Shown piece after piece: positions 1-7,967 of a stretch of 64,000 nucleotides of DNA. The notes below the pieces were generated by a model. That model worked only from the letters and a program-made list of their open reading frames with translations, was not told the origin of the DNA and searched no databases. The stretch comes from Abditibacteriaceae bacterium (GTDB lineage: Bacteria; Armatimonadota; Abditibacteriia; Abditibacteriales; Abditibacteriaceae). The translations under genes were made by a program, and so were the position numbers. The stretch is taken from NCBI GenBank assembly GCA_019239895.1, contig JAFAZH010000021.1, positions 62,001 through 126,000 of the forward strand, given 5' to 3'. Each line of letters opens with the position of its first letter. Positions within the stretch are counted from its first letter, which is position 1.

Positions 1-65
1 GCGGACAAAGCGTAAAACGACCAAGCATAAAGCATTAGTGAATCCGCCCCTTTAACGAATACTAC

Positions 66-98
66 TGCCGCCAGGAAGCCCCGTGCTTTCTGGCGGCA
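66..98. terminator. Hairpin between genes
   Basis: An inverted repeat with a stem of about 12 pairs (TGCCGCCAG at 66-74, CTGGCGGCA at 90-98) encloses a short loop. A weak T-containing stretch follows, so it may end transcription of a gene that lies left of the window. Bases 1-203 otherwise hold no gene I can support. Confidence 0.45.
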
Positions 99-203
99 AT
101 CTGTGTTTACTGCGCTCAACCATCCCGGCAACAGTTGGCCTCAGCGTGCGACAGCGCAACGCATGATATACTGCCAGCAATCATATTGGCAGGGGGCACG
201 ATA

Positions 204-728
204 ATGAAAGCTGGATTAGCAGTTTTATGTCTGGTCTTGTTCGCACGGGCGGCGGGAGCAACGCCAGTTGAAAAGATGTACTATGTGGGAGAAGCTAAGC
301 TTAGTTCGCCTGCTGGCCAGTCTTTTGGTTCGCAAGCTTTTTTGTTGGAGAAGACGCACGACCCCGACCATCGCCTGATAGTGGAACGCGCCATTGTGGT
401 GAAGCCCGATGGCGCTGTGGATGAGTTCACCATGAACCTGCAAGTGCAAGGTGATGCATTCACCATCAAGGACACCAAAGCCACCGTGCAGGGGACAGGC
501 ACCTTGTTTGGCCCGGCGTGGCACTGGACTTACTTTAAAGCCATCTACAAATCCACCAACGGTGCCCAGATCGAGGACGAGAACTATATGACCGATCCTG
601 AGGTTCTGGTGGCCCGCAAGAAAATCTCTGGCCCCGACGCTAAAGTGCTGATGTACATGGACATTACCCTCAAGGCGACTACTCCCAAAACATTTGAGTT
701 GCTGGCGTCCGCCCTGCTTAAGAAGTGA
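204..728 (+). CDS. Secreted protein of unknown function
   Basis: I do not recognise the family. The start at 204 is chosen because AGGGGG at 191-196 sits at ribosome-binding distance and a classical signal peptide (MKAGLAVLCLVLFARAAGA) begins there; an ATG at 135 would add 23 residues without signal-peptide character. The mature part of about 155 residues alternates hydrophobic and polar residues, as in a beta-rich, possibly lipocalin-like fold. That fold is inference. It lies 110 bases before a PD40 protein on the same strand and may share its transcript. The protein probably acts outside the cytoplasmic membrane. Confidence 0.7.
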   Translation: MKAGLAVLCLVLFARAAGATPVEKMYYVGEAKLSSPAGQSFGSQAFLLEKTHDPDHRLIVERAIVVKPDGAVDEFTMNLQVQGDAFTIKDTKATVQGTGTLFGPAWHWTYFKAIYKSTNGAQIEDENYMTDPEVLVARKKISGPDAKVLMYMDITLKATTPKTFELLASALLKK

Positions 729-838
729 AACGGCTTAAATGATGTGCTGCGAGTCGTCAGTCCTCGCCAACAAAATAAGCCTTCCGCTCTAGACAAAACA
801 GTGGGTCCCGTGCGTCTTCTTTCCTAAAGGAGATTGCA

Positions 839-2191
839 ATGACACGAATTGCTGTTATCGCTTGCATAGGGGCCGCATTCAGCTTAGGGCTTGCCGGTCT
901 GTCTTCCATCCCCGCCGCACACGGGCAAACCGCCATCACACCACCTGCCATCACACCACCTACCGTCACACCACCGGCGAGGGTGCTTTTCTTTGCGACC
1001 CAGGGCAGTAGCTCACGCAGCCGTATTTATGTGATGAACCCGGATGGTTCACAACCGCAGAACCTCAGCCAGCTTGCTCGTCAGGTTAATGATCCTGCGC
1101 CCTCGGTGCGAGACATAGACCCGGCCCGGTCGCCCGATGGACAGCACATTGCCTTTGCCGCGCTCACGCGATCTGGACAGGGCGACGTTTACGTGATGGC
1201 TGCGGACGGCACTCACCGTCAGCGTCTTACCCACCTCAACACGCTCGCGGCTTGTCCGGCCTGGTCGCCCGACGGTAAGCGGATTGCCTTTGGTGTTTTC
1301 GATAAGCAAGAGCAGGTCAAAACCTCGCTGTATGTGATAGACGCCGATGGCTCGCACCTGACGCGACTGGGTGACGGCTTTTTGCCTGCCTGGTCGCCCG
1401 ATGGTCAACAGATGCTTTACACGGTAGTAGATCGGCCCGGCCCGCCACTGCTCTCTATCATGGCGGCGGATGGCACGCACGCCCGACAGTTGGTGCCGGG
1501 CAGCGCCGCGATGGGGGCTTGGTCGCCGGATGGCCAGCGCATCGCTTATGTTGCCCCGGGCGCGGATAAAGGCGACCCGGCCTGGCACGTTTGGGTGATG
1601 AATGTCGACACCTCACAGCGCCAGCAACTCACCACTCTCAAAGGGGCGATGGAATTTTCGCCACAATGGTCGGCAGACGGCCAGCAGATTTTCTTTACCC
1701 GTGAGATCAAAGGGCAAGAACCGCCCACCGTGTATCGCATGGATGAGGATGGTCAAAACCTAACGCCGCTAACGCCTCCGGCCATGTCTTCTTATCTGAG
1801 TGCCGGGGTGCTGGTCATGTTGCAGGGGCAGATGGACGAATCGCCGCGCAACTTGAAGCAGCTTGGCATCGCACTCTATAAATATGCGAAGCAGCACGAT
1901 GGTGCCCTGCCGCCACTGCGCGATCAACAGGAACTAACCGGGGAATTGCTGCCTTACCTGGATGACGCTACCGTGCTCAATCAAGCGGAACCTGATACGC
2001 CCTACGGGTGGAACCCCAACCTCTCGACTCAGGTGCTGGAAAACCTGAGACCCGCTCCGAATATCGTGGTCGCCTATGAAGCAGTGCCTAACCATCGCGG
2101 GGAACGTTATGTCCTCTTCCTGGATGGCCATGTGGCACGCGTCAAGGCACCGGAATGGCGGAGCCTGCAAGCAGCTTCCGCGATTCGATAG
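839..2191 (+). CDS. Secreted PD40 (TolB-like) beta-propeller protein with H-x9-DG ending
   Basis: A 450-residue protein with a strong ribosome-binding site (AAAGGAG before 839) and a signal peptide of about 30 residues. Residues 45-320 carry repeated PD40 units of the type W/R-SPDG-x-x-I-x-F, the signature of TolB-like six-bladed propellers that bind proteins or sugars. After residue 330 a second region (LKQLGIALYKYAKQHDGALPP) resembles the C-terminal half of DUF1559-type proteins. It ends with a histidine, exactly nine residues, then Asp-Gly (NHRGERYVLFLDGHV), the H-x9-DG motif known in Planctomycetota and relatives. This is therefore a propeller fused to a pseudopilin-like tail. The substrate is unknown; an extracytoplasmic location is likely. 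Confidence 0.8.
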   Translation: MTRIAVIACIGAAFSLGLAGLSSIPAAHGQTAITPPAITPPTVTPPARVLFFATQGSSSRSRIYVMNPDGSQPQNLSQLARQVNDPAPSVRDIDPARSPDGQHIAFAALTRSGQGDVYVMAADGTHRQRLTHLNTLAACPAWSPDGKRIAFGVFDKQEQVKTSLYVIDADGSHLTRLGDGFLPAWSPDGQQMLYTVVDRPGPPLLSIMAADGTHARQLVPGSAAMGAWSPDGQRIAYVAPGADKGDPAWHVWVMNVDTSQRQQLTTLKGAMEFSPQWSADGQQIFFTREIKGQEPPTVYRMDEDGQNLTPLTPPAMSSYLSAGVLVMLQGQMDESPRNLKQLGIALYKYAKQHDGALPPLRDQQELTGELLPYLDDATVLNQAEPDTPYGWNPNLSTQVLENLRPAPNIVVAYEAVPNHRGERYVLFLDGHVARVKAPEWRSLQAASAIR

Positions 2192-2219
2192 GCCGCAAGT
2201 GTAGTCCGTTTCTTAATAA

Positions 2220-2285
2220 CAGGACTTACGCCGACCCGCCCGTAAACCCGGGTGCCCCCTGGGCGGCGGGTCGGCGTAAGTCCTG
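2220..2285. repeat. 66-bp palindromic element
   Basis: A perfect inverted repeat with 21-base arms (left arm begins CAGGACTTACGCCGACCC; right arm ends GGCGTAAGTCCTG) around a GC-rich centre. It lies between the convergent PD40 gene and the DUF1254 gene. It could be a bidirectional terminator or a MITE-like element. The rest of 2192-2454 shows no gene. Confidence 0.7.
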
Positions 2286-2454
2286 AATAAGAAAAAGTCT
2301 GGTTCTTTTTTGACCACTTATCCAATGTTGGTCGTGGCTTTTGCAATAAGACGCACCGGGCACGCTAACCTCTGGCACAACCACTCAGTCAGTGGTGGAG
2401 ATTTATGGGGAGACATCAGGATACGCGTTGTGCTATTTGAGTTAGCTATTGGCT

Positions 2455-2988
2455 TCACTGCCAGATGGTGCAATGGATTTGCTGCTGCACGTCGGCAACC
2501 TTACGCAGCGCCAGCCGGGTTCCGGCAAAGCAGCGGAAGAGGATAATACCAGTTGCACTGGGGGCACGCACCACGAGGGAGCCAGTGGCGTGGGGCAGGG
2601 GATCGCCTGGACCCACCACAATGACATCGAACTGATGGTGCTGCACCTGGCGATCATTCTGCACGAAGAAGTTGTCCATGTTGTCGGCATACAGCGAGAG
2701 CGACAGATAAGAACCCGTCAGCGGGGCCGTGATATGGAGCGGGTGCTGTGTCACATCGTAAGCCCCGGCGGAATAAATTAAATCCGGGCTGGGCATCGGC
2801 ACTTCACGGTCTTGCGGCGTGGGCTGATGCGCGTGGTGCAACGTATTGCGTCCAGTCCGCTCTATGAGACGCTTATAAAGATAATCTGTGACCAAGTAAG
2901 GGTAGAGAAAAACCACCGCCAGATGCACCACAAGGGCCACGCCTAAAACGCCCAGTAGCCAGCGCACGCGGCCACGCTGTTTAGCCAT
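2455..2988 (-). CDS. DUF1254 domain membrane protein
   Basis: A 177-residue protein read from MAKQRGRVRW. Residues 7-29 form one transmembrane helix (LLGVLGVALVVHLAVVFLY). The rest matches the DUF1254 pattern: SPDLIYSAGAYDVTQHPLHI, then a segment on phases and physical behaviour ending DNMDNFFVQND. The start is chosen because its ATG overlaps the stop region of the upstream DUF1214 gene by 8 bases, so the two are translationally coupled. DUF1254 and DUF1214 usually occur together or fused; their biochemical role is not established. It probably faces the periplasm, anchored by its N-terminus. Confidence 0.75.
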   Translation of the reverse strand: MAKQRGRVRWLLGVLGVALVVHLAVVFLYPYLVTDYLYKRLIERTGRNTLHHAHQPTPQDREVPMPSPDLIYSAGAYDVTQHPLHITAPLTGSYLSLSLYADNMDNFFVQNDRQVQHHQFDVIVVGPGDPLPHATGSLVVRAPSATGIILFRCFAGTRLALRKVADVQQQIHCTIWQ

Positions 2989-3559
2989 GTGGCCCATCCT
3001 CCACAATATGCGGCAGCGGCCAGGTGGCCAGGTGCTCGCGCAGGGCTGCGTCAGGATTATAGAGACGTAAGGCGAGGAAAAAGGTCTGGCCATCACCCGT
3101 GGGTAGCCAGTTGCCCGGCTGCGGCTGGCGCGATAAATGAATCACGAACTCGCCCGTTGGGTCGTGGGCCAGGCTTGCGGAGCTATACGAGTAGCGTTGA
3201 CGGGAGTTGGCGATGAGAAAGCCGTCGGCATCATAAGCCGTAATGCTCCACCAGCGTGCCTGGAAATTGTGTCCAATCAGACGATACTTATGCTCGCAGC
3301 GCAACACATTCCCGGCATCGTCGGTGGTGGCTAACAGATAAAGGGCTTCCGATTGGTTGAGCGCCAGTGGCCCGGCATGAGCCGTTTGCGCCCGCGCATA
3401 AAGCCCCGCCGCGTTGCTGCCGACACGCGGATTATAACGCCAGGCTCCGTTCTGTATGGCCCCCGCCCCGCCCGCCGCAATCGCCCACCATGCCGAAGCT
3501 AAACCTAAGATTAGGCTAACCAAAAGAGCCGAGCCGTAGGCGCAGAGAGGTTTCATCAT
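2981..3559 (-). CDS. DUF1214 domain membrane protein
   Basis: A 192-residue protein with an N-terminal hydrophobic helix (SALLVSLILGLASAWWAIAAG), either a signal anchor or a signal peptide. The body matches DUF1214: WWSITAYDADGFLIANS followed by QPGNWLPTGDGQTFFLALRL. It is the first gene of a two-gene unit with the DUF1254 protein at 2455-2988 and overlaps it by 8 bases. In the database families these two domains are commonly adjacent halves of one protein, so they likely act together. The function is unknown. No clear Shine-Dalgarno sequence is visible before the tandem ATGs. Confidence 0.75.
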   Translation of the reverse strand: MMKPLCAYGSALLVSLILGLASAWWAIAAGGAGAIQNGAWRYNPRVGSNAAGLYARAQTAHAGPLALNQSEALYLLATTDDAGNVLRCEHKYRLIGHNFQARWWSITAYDADGFLIANSRQRYSYSSASLAHDPTGEFVIHLSRQPQPGNWLPTGDGQTFFLALRLYNPDAALREHLATWPLPHIVEDGPHG

Positions 3560-3662
3560 GGAGCAGAGTTCACCAGCGACTGTAGGCGAAGGAAATTGGA
3601 GCGGCAGCTAACCGTTGCGACGCTCAATGCGGCAGTCTAACACTTTAGGCAAGTTCACCTGA

Positions 3663-4586
3663 TTATTCAATGGATACGGAAGGGACTAATATTGCCCCAT
3701 GTTGTTTCGGATTAAAACCATGAGGCCATTTGGTAGCACTGTCATATTGCAGACCGCGCAGATTCGCACCGGTGAGCTTGGCTTGCTGGAACTCCACGCG
3801 GTGAAGATGTGCTCGGCGCATATCGGCATGAGTAAAATCGGTATCTATCCACGTCCCATCCAGCAAATCCGCCTCTTGTAAGTTAGCCCCCCGCAAACTG
3901 GCATGAGTTAAGTCTGAAGAGACCACTGCATACCTAAGATTTGCTCCCTGTAGATTAGCTCCATGCAGCACACAACTCAGGTTTGTGCCTACCAAATTCA
4001 TGTGAGAAAAATTGTGCTTGCTGAGGTCTTTATACCTAAAGTCTCGTCCCTGCAAGCGATATTTCATCGTAGTAGGGTTCAGAGGGCCAACCCAACTGCC
4101 GACGCGTCCCGTTAGCTGGAACTGCTTTTCCGTGCCAATGAAGAGCGAGCGATGGGCCGGTAAGGGAGTGTTATTTTCTGAGCCAGTATCTACGCCATCG
4201 TTCCAGACCATGCCCGTGGCGTCTTCATTGGTACTGAGCGGCTGTTCAACTTTGCCATGAACGTAACAATATTCGTCAGCGACCCAACCACTCGGCATCG
4301 GCGCAGAAGTTTTGAAATAGCCATAAGGTGGGATTCTATAAACATAAGCTCCATTCTGCACTGGCAAAGGTGGTGCTCCTTTAACGTTATAATCAATCCT
4401 AATAAAGCCGATATATCCCTGTGGAATCAGTAGTTTATGAGGGTGACCACCAGGCTGGCTTGACTCAATGCTGCATCCTGACAAGATGATAATCAGCGGC
4501 AGGGAAACATACAGGAGCAGTATGGATAGGTGTTTATACCATCCTAAATGCTCTGTACAACCTTGTTTTGCCGTTTTTGCCTGCAT
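3663..4586 (-). CDS. Pentapeptide-repeat lipoprotein
   Basis: A 307-residue protein read from MQAKTAKQGC (an ATG 18 bases earlier is also possible). A hydrophobic helix ends in LIIILSGC, a lipobox with Cys at about residue 38, so a lipoprotein is predicted. Residues 185-290 carry about twenty pentapeptide units A(D/N)LxG (for example LHGANLQGANLRYAVV, LRGANLQEADLL), which form a right-handed quadrilateral beta-helix. The segment before the repeats is unrecognised. Pentapeptide proteins have varied roles and no specific partner is visible here. It is the last intact gene before a decayed region at 4635-4982. Confidence 0.8.
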   Translation of the reverse strand: MQAKTAKQGCTEHLGWYKHLSILLLYVSLPLIIILSGCSIESSQPGGHPHKLLIPQGYIGFIRIDYNVKGAPPLPVQNGAYVYRIPPYGYFKTSAPMPSGWVADEYCYVHGKVEQPLSTNEDATGMVWNDGVDTGSENNTPLPAHRSLFIGTEKQFQLTGRVGSWVGPLNPTTMKYRLQGRDFRYKDLSKHNFSHMNLVGTNLSCVLHGANLQGANLRYAVVSSDLTHASLRGANLQEADLLDGTWIDTDFTHADMRRAHLHRVEFQQAKLTGANLRGLQYDSATKWPHGFNPKQHGAILVPSVSIE

Positions 4587-4634
4587 GTGCGTAGTATGAC
4601 ACAAAGCGTACTTCGTAGTGGCTTCATGAGTTAA

Positions 4635-4681
4635 TTACGCCTCGTGAGCGGCTTGCATTCCATAGCCAGGCGAGAGTCGCC
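4635..4681 (-). pseudogene. C-terminal remnant of an O-methyltransferase gene
   Basis: Read on the minus strand, about 15 codons give RLSPGYGMQAAHEA and a stop. This matches the last residues (RLSPGYGMQAARKHP) of the intact methyltransferase at 5870-6922, with long stretches of identical bases, for example GCTTGCATTCCATAGCC on the plus strand. Upstream of this the match ends abruptly and meets a toxin-gene remnant on the other strand at about 4682. It is therefore a leftover end of a paralogous or duplicated gene, 1.2 kb from the intact copy. Confidence 0.65.
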
Positions 4682-4801
4682 AACTTAAAAGCGTTTAGAC
4701 TTTTAGCCAAGATGTTATTAAATCACGATGCTCAACAAATTCAAAAGCTAGTGGATGTAGGAGAACTAACGGAGGTGCAGTGCGGTGAAAAAGACCTATA
4801 A
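4682..4801 (+). pseudogene. C-terminal remnant of a RelE/ParE-like toxin
   Basis: An open frame with no start codon encodes about 39 residues beginning NLKAFRLLAKMLL and ending TEVQCGEKDL before a TAA at 4799. From knowledge of the family this resembles the tail of RelE/ParE-type toxins of the kind that end LK-x-L-x-x-LA...LL...SGEL-x-EV. The stop overlaps the GTG start of the antitoxin-like gene at 4785, the normal toxin-antitoxin gene order for this family. The N-terminal two thirds are missing, so it cannot be an active toxin. Confidence 0.6.
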
Positions 4802-4982
4802 AGATGAGATGGCCGGTGCTATTCACGAAATGGCAACTGGCATTCATGAAGCGGGCTTGATGCCGAAAAGCACCCTGCGCGAGTTTGATAGGCTATGTTT
4901 AACACCCGCCCAAAAGCTCGCACCAGAAGAGATCAAGGCCATTCGTGAGCCGGGCAAGAGGCCATTGCAGGCGGGCCACTAA
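4785..4982 (+). pseudogene. Truncated HTH antitoxin-like gene
   Basis: It has a GTG start with GGAGG at 4771 and encodes 65 residues. The first 50 (TYKDEMAGAIHEMATGIHEA, then LREFDRLCLTPAQKLAPEEI and KAIRE) match the N-terminus of XRE-family antitoxins paired with RelE-like toxins. In intact relatives KAIRE leads into the helix-turn-helix (typically ...VSQ-x-VFARYLN...). Here it jumps straight to PGKRPLQAGH and a stop, where the intact protein would have G-x-KRP after the HTH. This is most simply an internal deletion of the DNA-binding domain. It is still translatable, but probably not a functional repressor. Confidence 0.65.
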
Positions 4983-5061
4983 CGCCGGAGGTGGTTTTGC
5001 TCATAACCCAAGGTTTGTCGCGCTAAAGTGCAGTAAGATTAAAGCCAAGAGGTGATGAATT

Positions 5062-5310
5062 ATGGCAGATGTGCTTGAATCGGAGACTCCGACCATGCCC
5101 ACGCGCCGCCAGGCTCAAAGCGACCAAGCTCAAAGTGTCCAAGCTCAAAGCGACCAGGCGGTGGCGGCCCAACAAAAAGTTCACCGCTTGCGCGCAATGG
5201 AAGCATTTTTCAAGTCTCTCCCGGATCGCCGCGCCGAAGCTGGATTAGGCCCCGTGCCGGATAATATCCGTGACATGGCTTATGAGGAGCGGGAGGACGC
5301 GCAACTGTGA
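5062..5310 (+). CDS. Putative antitoxin of a PIN-toxin module
   Basis: An 82-residue protein with a good Shine-Dalgarno (GAGGTG before ATG 5062). It sits directly upstream of a PIN-domain gene and shares a GTGA overlap with it (GTG 5307, TGA 5308-5310), the usual VapB-VapC arrangement. The sequence shows no recognisable ribbon-helix-helix or AbrB motif. Residues 13-33 are a low-complexity repeat (QAQSDQAQSVQAQSDQ) encoded by three copies of a 15-bp unit at about 5113-5158. The C-terminal half (FFKSLPDRRAEAGLGPVPDN) could wrap around the toxin. The antitoxin role is inferred from position only. Confidence 0.65.
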   Translation: MADVLESETPTMPTRRQAQSDQAQSVQAQSDQAVAAQQKVHRLRAMEAFFKSLPDRRAEAGLGPVPDNIRDMAYEEREDAQL

Positions 5311-5783
5311 GCTTGAGCCAGCCGATCTACATCTTAGACACGAATATCTTGGTGCGTCTGGCCAAAACTAATGACCCTCTCCATGCGGCGGCACAAAGTG
5401 CGGTTGAAAACCTGGCCGCCAGCGGCGCGTTTCTGCACACGGTGCCCCAAGCCTTCTTTGAATTTTGGACAGTGGCAACCCGCCCGATTCCGAATGGCGG
5501 GTTAGGCTTCACCCCGGCAGAAACCAAAGCCGCCGTTGATTATTTCGTGTTGGAATTTACACCTTTTGCGGATGACCCCGCTTTGCTGACCTATTGGCGA
5601 CAGTTGGTAGCCCGCTATGGCGTGAGCGGCAAAGCGGCCCATGATGCGCGCTTTATTGCCGCCATGCAAGCTTTGGGGCTTACCCATCTCCTCACCTTTA
5701 ACGACAGTGATTTTGTTCGCTATGCTGCGGAAGGTGTCACGATTGTTCATCCCGCCAATGTCCCGGCCAACGGCGAGGTATAA
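5307..5783 (+). CDS. PIN-domain toxin, VapC-like ribonuclease
   Basis: A 158-residue protein. It begins IYILDTNILVRLAK with the first conserved acidic residue of PIN nucleases, continues with E around residue 51 (FFEFW), and has the AHDARFIAAMQALGLTHLLTFND segment holding the two further acidic residues (HDARF and FNDSDF). These residues bind Mg2+/Mn2+ and cleave RNA. The GTG start overlaps the upstream antitoxin-like gene. The length is typical of VapC. It is the only intact toxin-antitoxin module in the window, next to the remains of another. Confidence 0.85.
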   Translation: MSLSQPIYILDTNILVRLAKTNDPLHAAAQSAVENLAASGAFLHTVPQAFFEFWTVATRPIPNGGLGFTPAETKAAVDYFVLEFTPFADDPALLTYWRQLVARYGVSGKAAHDARFIAAMQALGLTHLLTFNDSDFVRYAAEGVTIVHPANVPANGEV

Positions 5784-5869
5784 GGGGAGGTATAACGAGA
5801 CAGATAAAGCCGTGATGTCCGCCGCCATTGCCGAACTGGTCAGGAACTGGCACCTGCATGGAGTTTTCA

Positions 5870-6922
5870 TTAAGGGTGCTTGCGCGCCGCTTGCATTCCA
5901 TAGCCGGGCGAGAGGCGCAGGCGGATCGGTTTCAACACGGTTAGTCCGGCGGCGCGTTGCCAGGATGCCATCTCATCGAATGACCAAGTGCCCGCCGCGC
6001 TGGTCATACCAAAATAAAAATCCAGCAGTGCCCCGATTTGCCCGGCCTGACGCGGCGTCTTAGAACGGATAATTTCTAAGATCACCACCGTGCCACCCGG
6101 TCGCAGCGCCCGCGCCACGCGCTGCATCAGCGAGCGGTTAGTGGCGGCATCGAAGTGATGCACCAGGTTGGCAATAAAAACTAAGTCATATTGCGCTTCG
6201 CCAAAATCCTCCGTCAGCGCATTGCCCGCGCGATACTGGACGCGCTCGCCCCAGCCTTCTTTGGCTAAGCGCGGCTCGGATTGCGCCACGGCGTCCGGTA
6301 GGTCGAGAATGGTGGAGCGCAAAGTGGGATGCCGCCGACATAAGGCGACAGAAAAATAGCCATGCGCGCCACCGACATCCAGCATGGTTTGTGGGTGGGG
6401 TAGGGTCGGGACGCGCCGCGCGACTTCGGGCGCGGAGTAGACGGCTCCGGCGCGTTGGCCGCGCTGATAGATGTCCCATAACTCCGGTGACATGACGCCC
6501 GGCTCGTGAAAGTTCTTCGGCTGGCCTGTGCGGACGAACGCTTCGGCATGTTCCATCATCAGGGCATCCAGATAGCGATGCAGCACGGCATCGTGCATGG
6601 AACGTGGCTTGTCTTTAAGCAGCCATTTGCGGGCGACGGGAGCTAAGTCATATTTGCCACCTTTAAAGCGTAGATAGCGGGCACCGGCCAGGGCGAAGAG
6701 CAACCGCTCCGTGCCCTGCTCATTGGTGCCGCAGCGGGCCGCGACTTCCTCTGCCGTGAGCGGCCCGTGGGCTAAAGCCTCAAAGACGCCTAACTTCGTT
6801 CCGGCCATGATGCTGCGTGCCAGGAGCAGGGAAATCATGGTGTCCATCAGGGGCGTCGGCACAATACCCAGGGCCAGCAGGACACGTTCGAGCAAGCTGC
6901 CAGGAACTGTCGTCAATCGCAA
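5870..6922 (-). CDS. SAM-dependent O-methyltransferase (plant/hydroxyneurosporene type)
   Basis: A 350-residue protein with AAGGAG ahead of the start. Residues 30-120 form the winged-helix dimerisation domain (LGVFEALAHGPLTAEEVAARCGT...LLFALAGARYLR). Residues 170-330 are the Rossmann methyltransferase domain, with motif I MLDVGGAHGYFS, an acidic residue after strand 2 (ILDLPDAV), and FIANLVHHFDAATNRSLMQR plus LRPGGTVVILE. This architecture fits methyltransferases acting on hydroxyl groups of small aromatic or polyketide-like compounds. The substrate is not predictable. It is transcribed alone, convergent with the PIN module. A remnant of a second copy lies at 4635-4681. Confidence 0.85.
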   Translation of the reverse strand: MRLTTVPGSLLERVLLALGIVPTPLMDTMISLLLARSIMAGTKLGVFEALAHGPLTAEEVAARCGTNEQGTERLLFALAGARYLRFKGGKYDLAPVARKWLLKDKPRSMHDAVLHRYLDALMMEHAEAFVRTGQPKNFHEPGVMSPELWDIYQRGQRAGAVYSAPEVARRVPTLPHPQTMLDVGGAHGYFSVALCRRHPTLRSTILDLPDAVAQSEPRLAKEGWGERVQYRAGNALTEDFGEAQYDLVFIANLVHHFDAATNRSLMQRVARALRPGGTVVILEIIRSKTPRQAGQIGALLDFYFGMTSAAGTWSFDEMASWQRAAGLTVLKPIRLRLSPGYGMQAARKHP

Positions 6923-6963
6923 ATCGGTTCTCCTTTCGGGAAGTAGCGTTTGACTTCTAGTGC

Positions 6964-7138
6964 GTTAGACCCTATCCCCAGCCCTTCCCCTTGGTAAGGG
7001 GAAGGGAGCCAAACTCATACCGTCGGGTGATGGCCTCAGTTAAACGTTGAATGCCGCCCTGATAATCTATGCTATCCCGACGGTGGGCCAATGCTCCCTT
7101 CCCTTTGGTAAGGGGAAGGGCTGGGGATAGGGTCTAAC
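6964..7138. repeat. MITE-like element, family B (175 bp)
   Basis: The element is bounded by perfect inverted repeats of 29 bases starting GTTAGACCCTATCCCCAGCC. Each end carries its own sub-palindrome (CCCTTCCCC...GGGGAAGGG). Related copies occur at 58553-58859. No open frame lies inside, so it would need a transposase from elsewhere. It occupies most of the gap 6923-7156. Confidence 0.8.
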
Positions 7139-7156
7139 CTCTGCCTGGTTGCAATT

Positions 7157-7534
7157 TCAAAACCAGTGCCGAAAAGCTGCTAACGCCAGATCGTTATACT
7201 GGGCTTGTGGCGCTTGCGTGCGCAGTATCTTGATGATTTCAGCCTGCTCTTGCGCATTATAATGCTGCCAACTCAAACGGATTGGTGCCTGGCCTACGGC
7301 AAAATAACCCCGCTTTGCTCTGAAGATGGAGAGGGTCGAAAAGAGGTTCACACCTGTACGCCAGAGCGGTGCTTCGAGTTCGATCCACGCAATCTCAGCA
7401 TAAGTAATTTCGCGGCGACTATCACCAATTTCCCAAACCAACTTGTCATCCAAAAATGTCAGCATCACACCAGAAAGGTGTGTCTTAATGACATGCGGAA
7501 AAACTGGAAAGATGAGGACTTGGGTTTCTTCCAT
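7157..7534 (-). CDS. Small PH-like protein, duplicate copy 2
   Basis: A 125-residue cytosolic protein of unknown function. The pattern (IFPVFPHVIKTHLSGVMLTF, LDDKLVWEIGDSRREITYAE, IAWIELE) is a run of short beta-strands ending in a helix (AEIIKILRTQ), compatible with a bacterial PH-like domain; that fold is inference. It is the second of two tandem paralogues (with 7577-7954). The last 27 residues are identical to the neighbour's, although the N-terminal halves differ clearly. It probably forms one transcript with the neighbour and the hydrolase at 7968-9041. Confidence 0.7.
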   Translation of the reverse strand: MEETQVLIFPVFPHVIKTHLSGVMLTFLDDKLVWEIGDSRREITYAEIAWIELEAPLWRTGVNLFSTLSIFRAKRGYFAVGQAPIRLSWQHYNAQEQAEIIKILRTQAPQAQYNDLALAAFRHWF

Positions 7535-7576
7535 AGCAAACAGTTCCCCCAGTTATGTTCCTTTAGTGGCTATCAA

Positions 7577-7954
7577 TCAAAACCAGTGCCGAAAAGCTGC
7601 CAACGCCAGATCGTTATACTGGGCTTGAGGTGCCTGGGTGCGCAATATCTTGATGATTTCAGCGCGTTCTTGCCCATTATAAAGCGGCCATTCCAGAGCG
7701 ATAGGCTCGTTGCCTACTCCATAATAACCTTTCCTACCTGGTGAGATAGAGACAAAGGCAAAAAAGTTTATACCCGCTGATCCCAGCAGTGACTTGAGTT
7801 CGATCCACCTGATCTTCGCATAGGGCATCTCACGTCGAGCATCATCTTTTTCCCAAACCATCTTGTCTTCCAGAAATGTCAACGTTACCCCCGTAAAATG
7901 CGCTTTGATGACATGCGGGAACACCGGGAAGATGTCTACATTGGTTTCAAACAT
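7577..7954 (-). CDS. Small PH-like protein, duplicate copy 1
   Basis: A 125-residue protein starting MFETNVDIFPVF; a TTG nine bases upstream is an alternative start. It has the same organisation as the neighbour at 7157-7534, with a shared IFPVFPHVIK block near the start and an identical 27-residue C-terminus, while the middle differs. It lies 13 bases after the stop of the alpha/beta hydrolase, so co-transcription is likely. The function is unknown; a PH-like beta fold is a guess from strand pattern. The near-identity of the 3' ends, with only a few base differences, suggests a recent duplication or gene conversion. Confidence 0.7.
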   Translation of the reverse strand: MFETNVDIFPVFPHVIKAHFTGVTLTFLEDKMVWEKDDARREMPYAKIRWIELKSLLGSAGINFFAFVSISPGRKGYYGVGNEPIALEWPLYNGQERAEIIKILRTQAPQAQYNDLALAAFRHWF

Positions 7955-7967
7955 GATCCACAAACCC

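Noticed and set aside
2310..2781. Plus-strand frames opposite the DUF1254 gene
   Set aside because: No ribosome-binding site or domain content. The minus-strand DUF1254 gene explains the region.
5641..6063. Frame over the PIN-gene 3' end and methyltransferase end
   Set aside because: It lies antisense or out of frame to two well supported genes and has no domain content.
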